Shown: one piece after another, positions 62,460 to 64,000 of the stretch
Position numbering within the stretch: the first letter of the stretch is position 1
Layout of the letters: each line of letters starts with the position of its first letter
Assembly: GCA_947453825.1 (NCBI GenBank)
Contig: CANGHN010000006.1
Location: forward strand, 1-64,000
From: Betaproteobacteria bacterium
GTDB taxonomy: Bacteria > Pseudomonadota > Gammaproteobacteria > Burkholderiales > Burkholderiaceae
Reading direction: 5' to 3'
DNA length: 64,000 nt
Translations under genes and position numbers: made by a program
Notes under the pieces: model-generated
What the model saw: only the letters and a program-made list of their open reading frames with translations
What the model was told of the DNA's origin: nothing
Database searches by the model: none

Positions 62460-64000
62460 TGGCAAGCAAGAAAACTCCTGGTAAAAAACCTGCGGCAGAG
62501 CAAGCCGATTTATTTTCTAATTCTGTTGAGATGGATGTAGTGGAAGTTGCCCAAACTCCAACACCTAATGTGAAGACTACCTCTAAAGGCCCTAATGATC
62601 CTCACGATCCTAAAACAATGGATTTGAATGAGGACAACAAAGATAGCTTGACCCTGGCTGTTTATGCAGAACGTGCGTACCTAGATTACGCGATTAGCGT
62701 TGTAAAAGGTCGCGCACTACCAGAGGTGGCTGATGGTCAGAAGCCTGTGCAGCGCCGGATTCTATTTTCCATGAGTGAAATGGGCTTACGTGCGGATGCT
62801 AAGCCTGTGAAAAGTGCCCGTGTTGTGGGAGATGTGCTTGGTAAATTCCACCCGCATGGTGACCAGTCAGCCTATGATGCTTTGGTACGCCTGGCCCAGA
62901 GCTTCTCATTACGTTACCCCCTCATTGATGGCCAAGGTAACTTTGGTTCGCGGGATGGTGACGGTGCGGCTGCCATGCGCTATACCGAAGCACGTTTAAC
63001 TAAGATTGCAGGCTTATTACTCAGTGAAATCGACGAAGGAACGGTTGATTTTTCGTCCAATTATGATGGTTCATTCCAAGAGCCTAAGTTGCTGCCAGCC
63101 CGTCTTCCGTTTGTATTGCTAAATGGCGCATCGGGCATTGCAGTTGGTATGGCAACTGAAATTCCATCCCATAATTTGCGTGAAGTTGCTGCTGCTGCTA
63201 TTGCGGTAATGAAGTCGCCTAAGCTTTCCATGGCAGAACTTCTCAAAATCATGCCGGGCCCTGACTATCCAGGTGGTGGCCAAATTATTTCCTCTGATGC
63301 AGAAATTGCCCAGATTTATGAGACGGGTAGAGGCAGTATTAAGGTACGTGCTCGCTGGTCTGTTGAAGAGTTGGCTCGCGGTCAATGGCAAATCGTAGTC
63401 AATGAATTGCCGCCCGCTACTTCATCACAACGGGTTCTGCAAGAGATTGAAGAAATTACTAATCCCAAAGTGAAGGTTGGCAAAAAGACCTTAACTCCCG
63501 AACAAAATAATCTCAAGTCTACCATTTTGAATATGTTGGATGGTGTACGTGACGAGTCTAGCAAGGACGCTGCGGTTCGTTTAGTGTTTGAGCCTAAGAG
63601 TAAAAATATTGATGTTAATGAGTTTGTTAATTTGTTATTGGCACATACTTCATTGGAGTCAAATGCGCCAATGAATTTGGTGATGATTGGCAATGATGGT
63701 CGTCCACGCCAAAAAGGTTTAAAAGAAATCTTGAGCGAGTGGGTTGAGTTCAGAGTTGCTACGGTTACGCGCCGAACACAGTTTCGTTTGGGCAAGGTCA
63801 AGGACCGTATGCACATATTGGAAGGGCGTTTAACTGTTCTTCTTAATATTGATAAGGTCATTAAGATCATTCGCAATAGCGATGAGCCTAAGGTGGATTT
63901 AATCAAAGAATTTAAGTTGTCGGATCGACAGGCCGAAGATATTTTAGATATTCGTCTGCGTCAGTTAGCACGCCTTGAAGGAATCAAGATTGAGCAGGAG
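62459..64000 (+). CDS. parC: DNA topoisomerase IV subunit A, partial
   Basis: The catalytic DNA-cleaving subunit, cut off by the window end after 514 codons. It starts at the A of the parE stop (TAATG). About 70 residues of low-complexity N-terminal extension ([12 protein letters not shown], Pro/Thr/Asp-rich) precede the core block [33 protein letters not shown]. The quinolone-resistance region is [21 protein letters not shown], and the catalytic Tyr is in [11 protein letters not shown]. The residue after the GD is Gln, which appears normal for Burkholderiales ParC. Confidence 0.93.
   Translation, partial: MASKKTPGKKPAAEQADLFSNSVEMDVVEVAQTPTPNVKTTSKGPNDPHDPKTMDLNEDNKDSLTLAVYAERAYLDYAISVVKGRALPEVADGQKPVQRRILFSMSEMGLRADAKPVKSARVVGDVLGKFHPHGDQSAYDALVRLAQSFSLRYPLIDGQGNFGSRDGDGAAAMRYTEARLTKIAGLLLSEIDEGTVDFSSNYDGSFQEPKLLPARLPFVLLNGASGIAVGMATEIPSHNLREVAAAAIAVMKSPKLSMAELLKIMPGPDYPGGGQIISSDAEIAQIYETGRGSIKVRARWSVEELARGQWQIVVNELPPATSSQRVLQEIEEITNPKVKVGKKTLTPEQNNLKSTILNMLDGVRDESSKDAAVRLVFEPKSKNIDVNEFVNLLLAHTSLESNAPMNLVMIGNDGRPRQKGLKEILSEWVEFRVATVTRRTQFRLGKVKDRMHILEGRLTVLLNIDKVIKIIRNSDEPKVDLIKEFKLSDRQAEDILDIRLRQLARLEGIKIEQE

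Overview
The window looks like a chromosomal segment of a betaproteobacterium of the order Burkholderiales. Three tripartite-tricarboxylate (Bug-type) solute receptors, a CaiB/BaiF CoA-transferase, molybdenum-hydroxylase genes of the kind common in that order, the TrhP, SuhB, LpxH and ParE/ParC sequences, and the rather AT-leaning, tightly packed DNA make a Polynucleobacter-like freshwater bacterium my best guess. This is an inference from protein character, not a computed placement. Genes are dense, no gap exceeds about 300 bases, and I see no transposase, integrase, CRISPR array or phage structural gene.

1-11.6 kb is housekeeping: a cut-off ribosomal-oxygenase-like cupin gene, a SlyD-type FKBP, cysE with trmJ, suhB, lpxH-ppiB-TPR lipoprotein, cysS-DNA glycosylase, accA-tilS, lysC, tRNA-Ser(GCU) and a strong bidirectional terminator.

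11.6-26.2 kb is an accessory catabolic region and the most interesting part. A leftward seven-gene operon encodes an alpha/beta hydrolase, a CoxG-like protein, the three subunits of a xanthine-dehydrogenase-family molybdenum hydroxylase, a Bug receptor and a RidA protein. A divergent rightward operon encodes a Rieske protein with an unusually long inter-motif insertion, an unrecognised 117-residue protein, a metal-dependent amidohydrolase, an aldehyde dehydrogenase, a ZIP metal transporter and a 33-residue membrane microprotein. A LysR regulator and a second rightward set (Bug receptor, class II aldolase, leaderless periplasmic-binding-protein fold) follow. Together they look like uptake, ring hydroxylation, hydrolysis or decarboxylation, and oxidation of an unidentified, probably (hetero)aromatic, organic acid.

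26.2-32.5 kb carries a lipoprotein, a tiny HTH/zinc-knuckle gene with a palindromic operator and a secreted partner, an exported pair of hydrolases, a YqjD/YqjE/YqjK-like membrane operon, and divergent adenine-salvage genes (apt and a short nucleosidase).

32.1-43.7 kb is lipid metabolism: a TetR-controlled beta-oxidation operon (acyl-CoA dehydrogenase, FadB-like and FadA-like proteins, DUF2147 protein), an outer-membrane beta-barrel protein, a FadD-like ligase, a nitronate monooxygenase, a PlsC-like acyltransferase and a DUF4442 protein. 43.7-47.6 kb has an IlvD/Edd-family dehydratase of the sugar-acid type, a membrane protein, trhP and tRNA-Asn.

47.6-53.8 kb is the thiamin region: thiD, then leftward thiC-thiO-thiS-thiG-thiE under a TPP riboswitch whose downstream hairpin overlaps the thiC Shine-Dalgarno sequence. 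53.8-64 kb has a Nudix hydrolase, an acetolactate-synthase-like ThDP enzyme, a third Bug receptor, a pair of perfect inverted DnaA boxes, tRNA-Arg(CCU), an operon of CoA-transferase, MFS transporter and a 57-residue membrane protein, and parE-parC (parC is cut by the window end).
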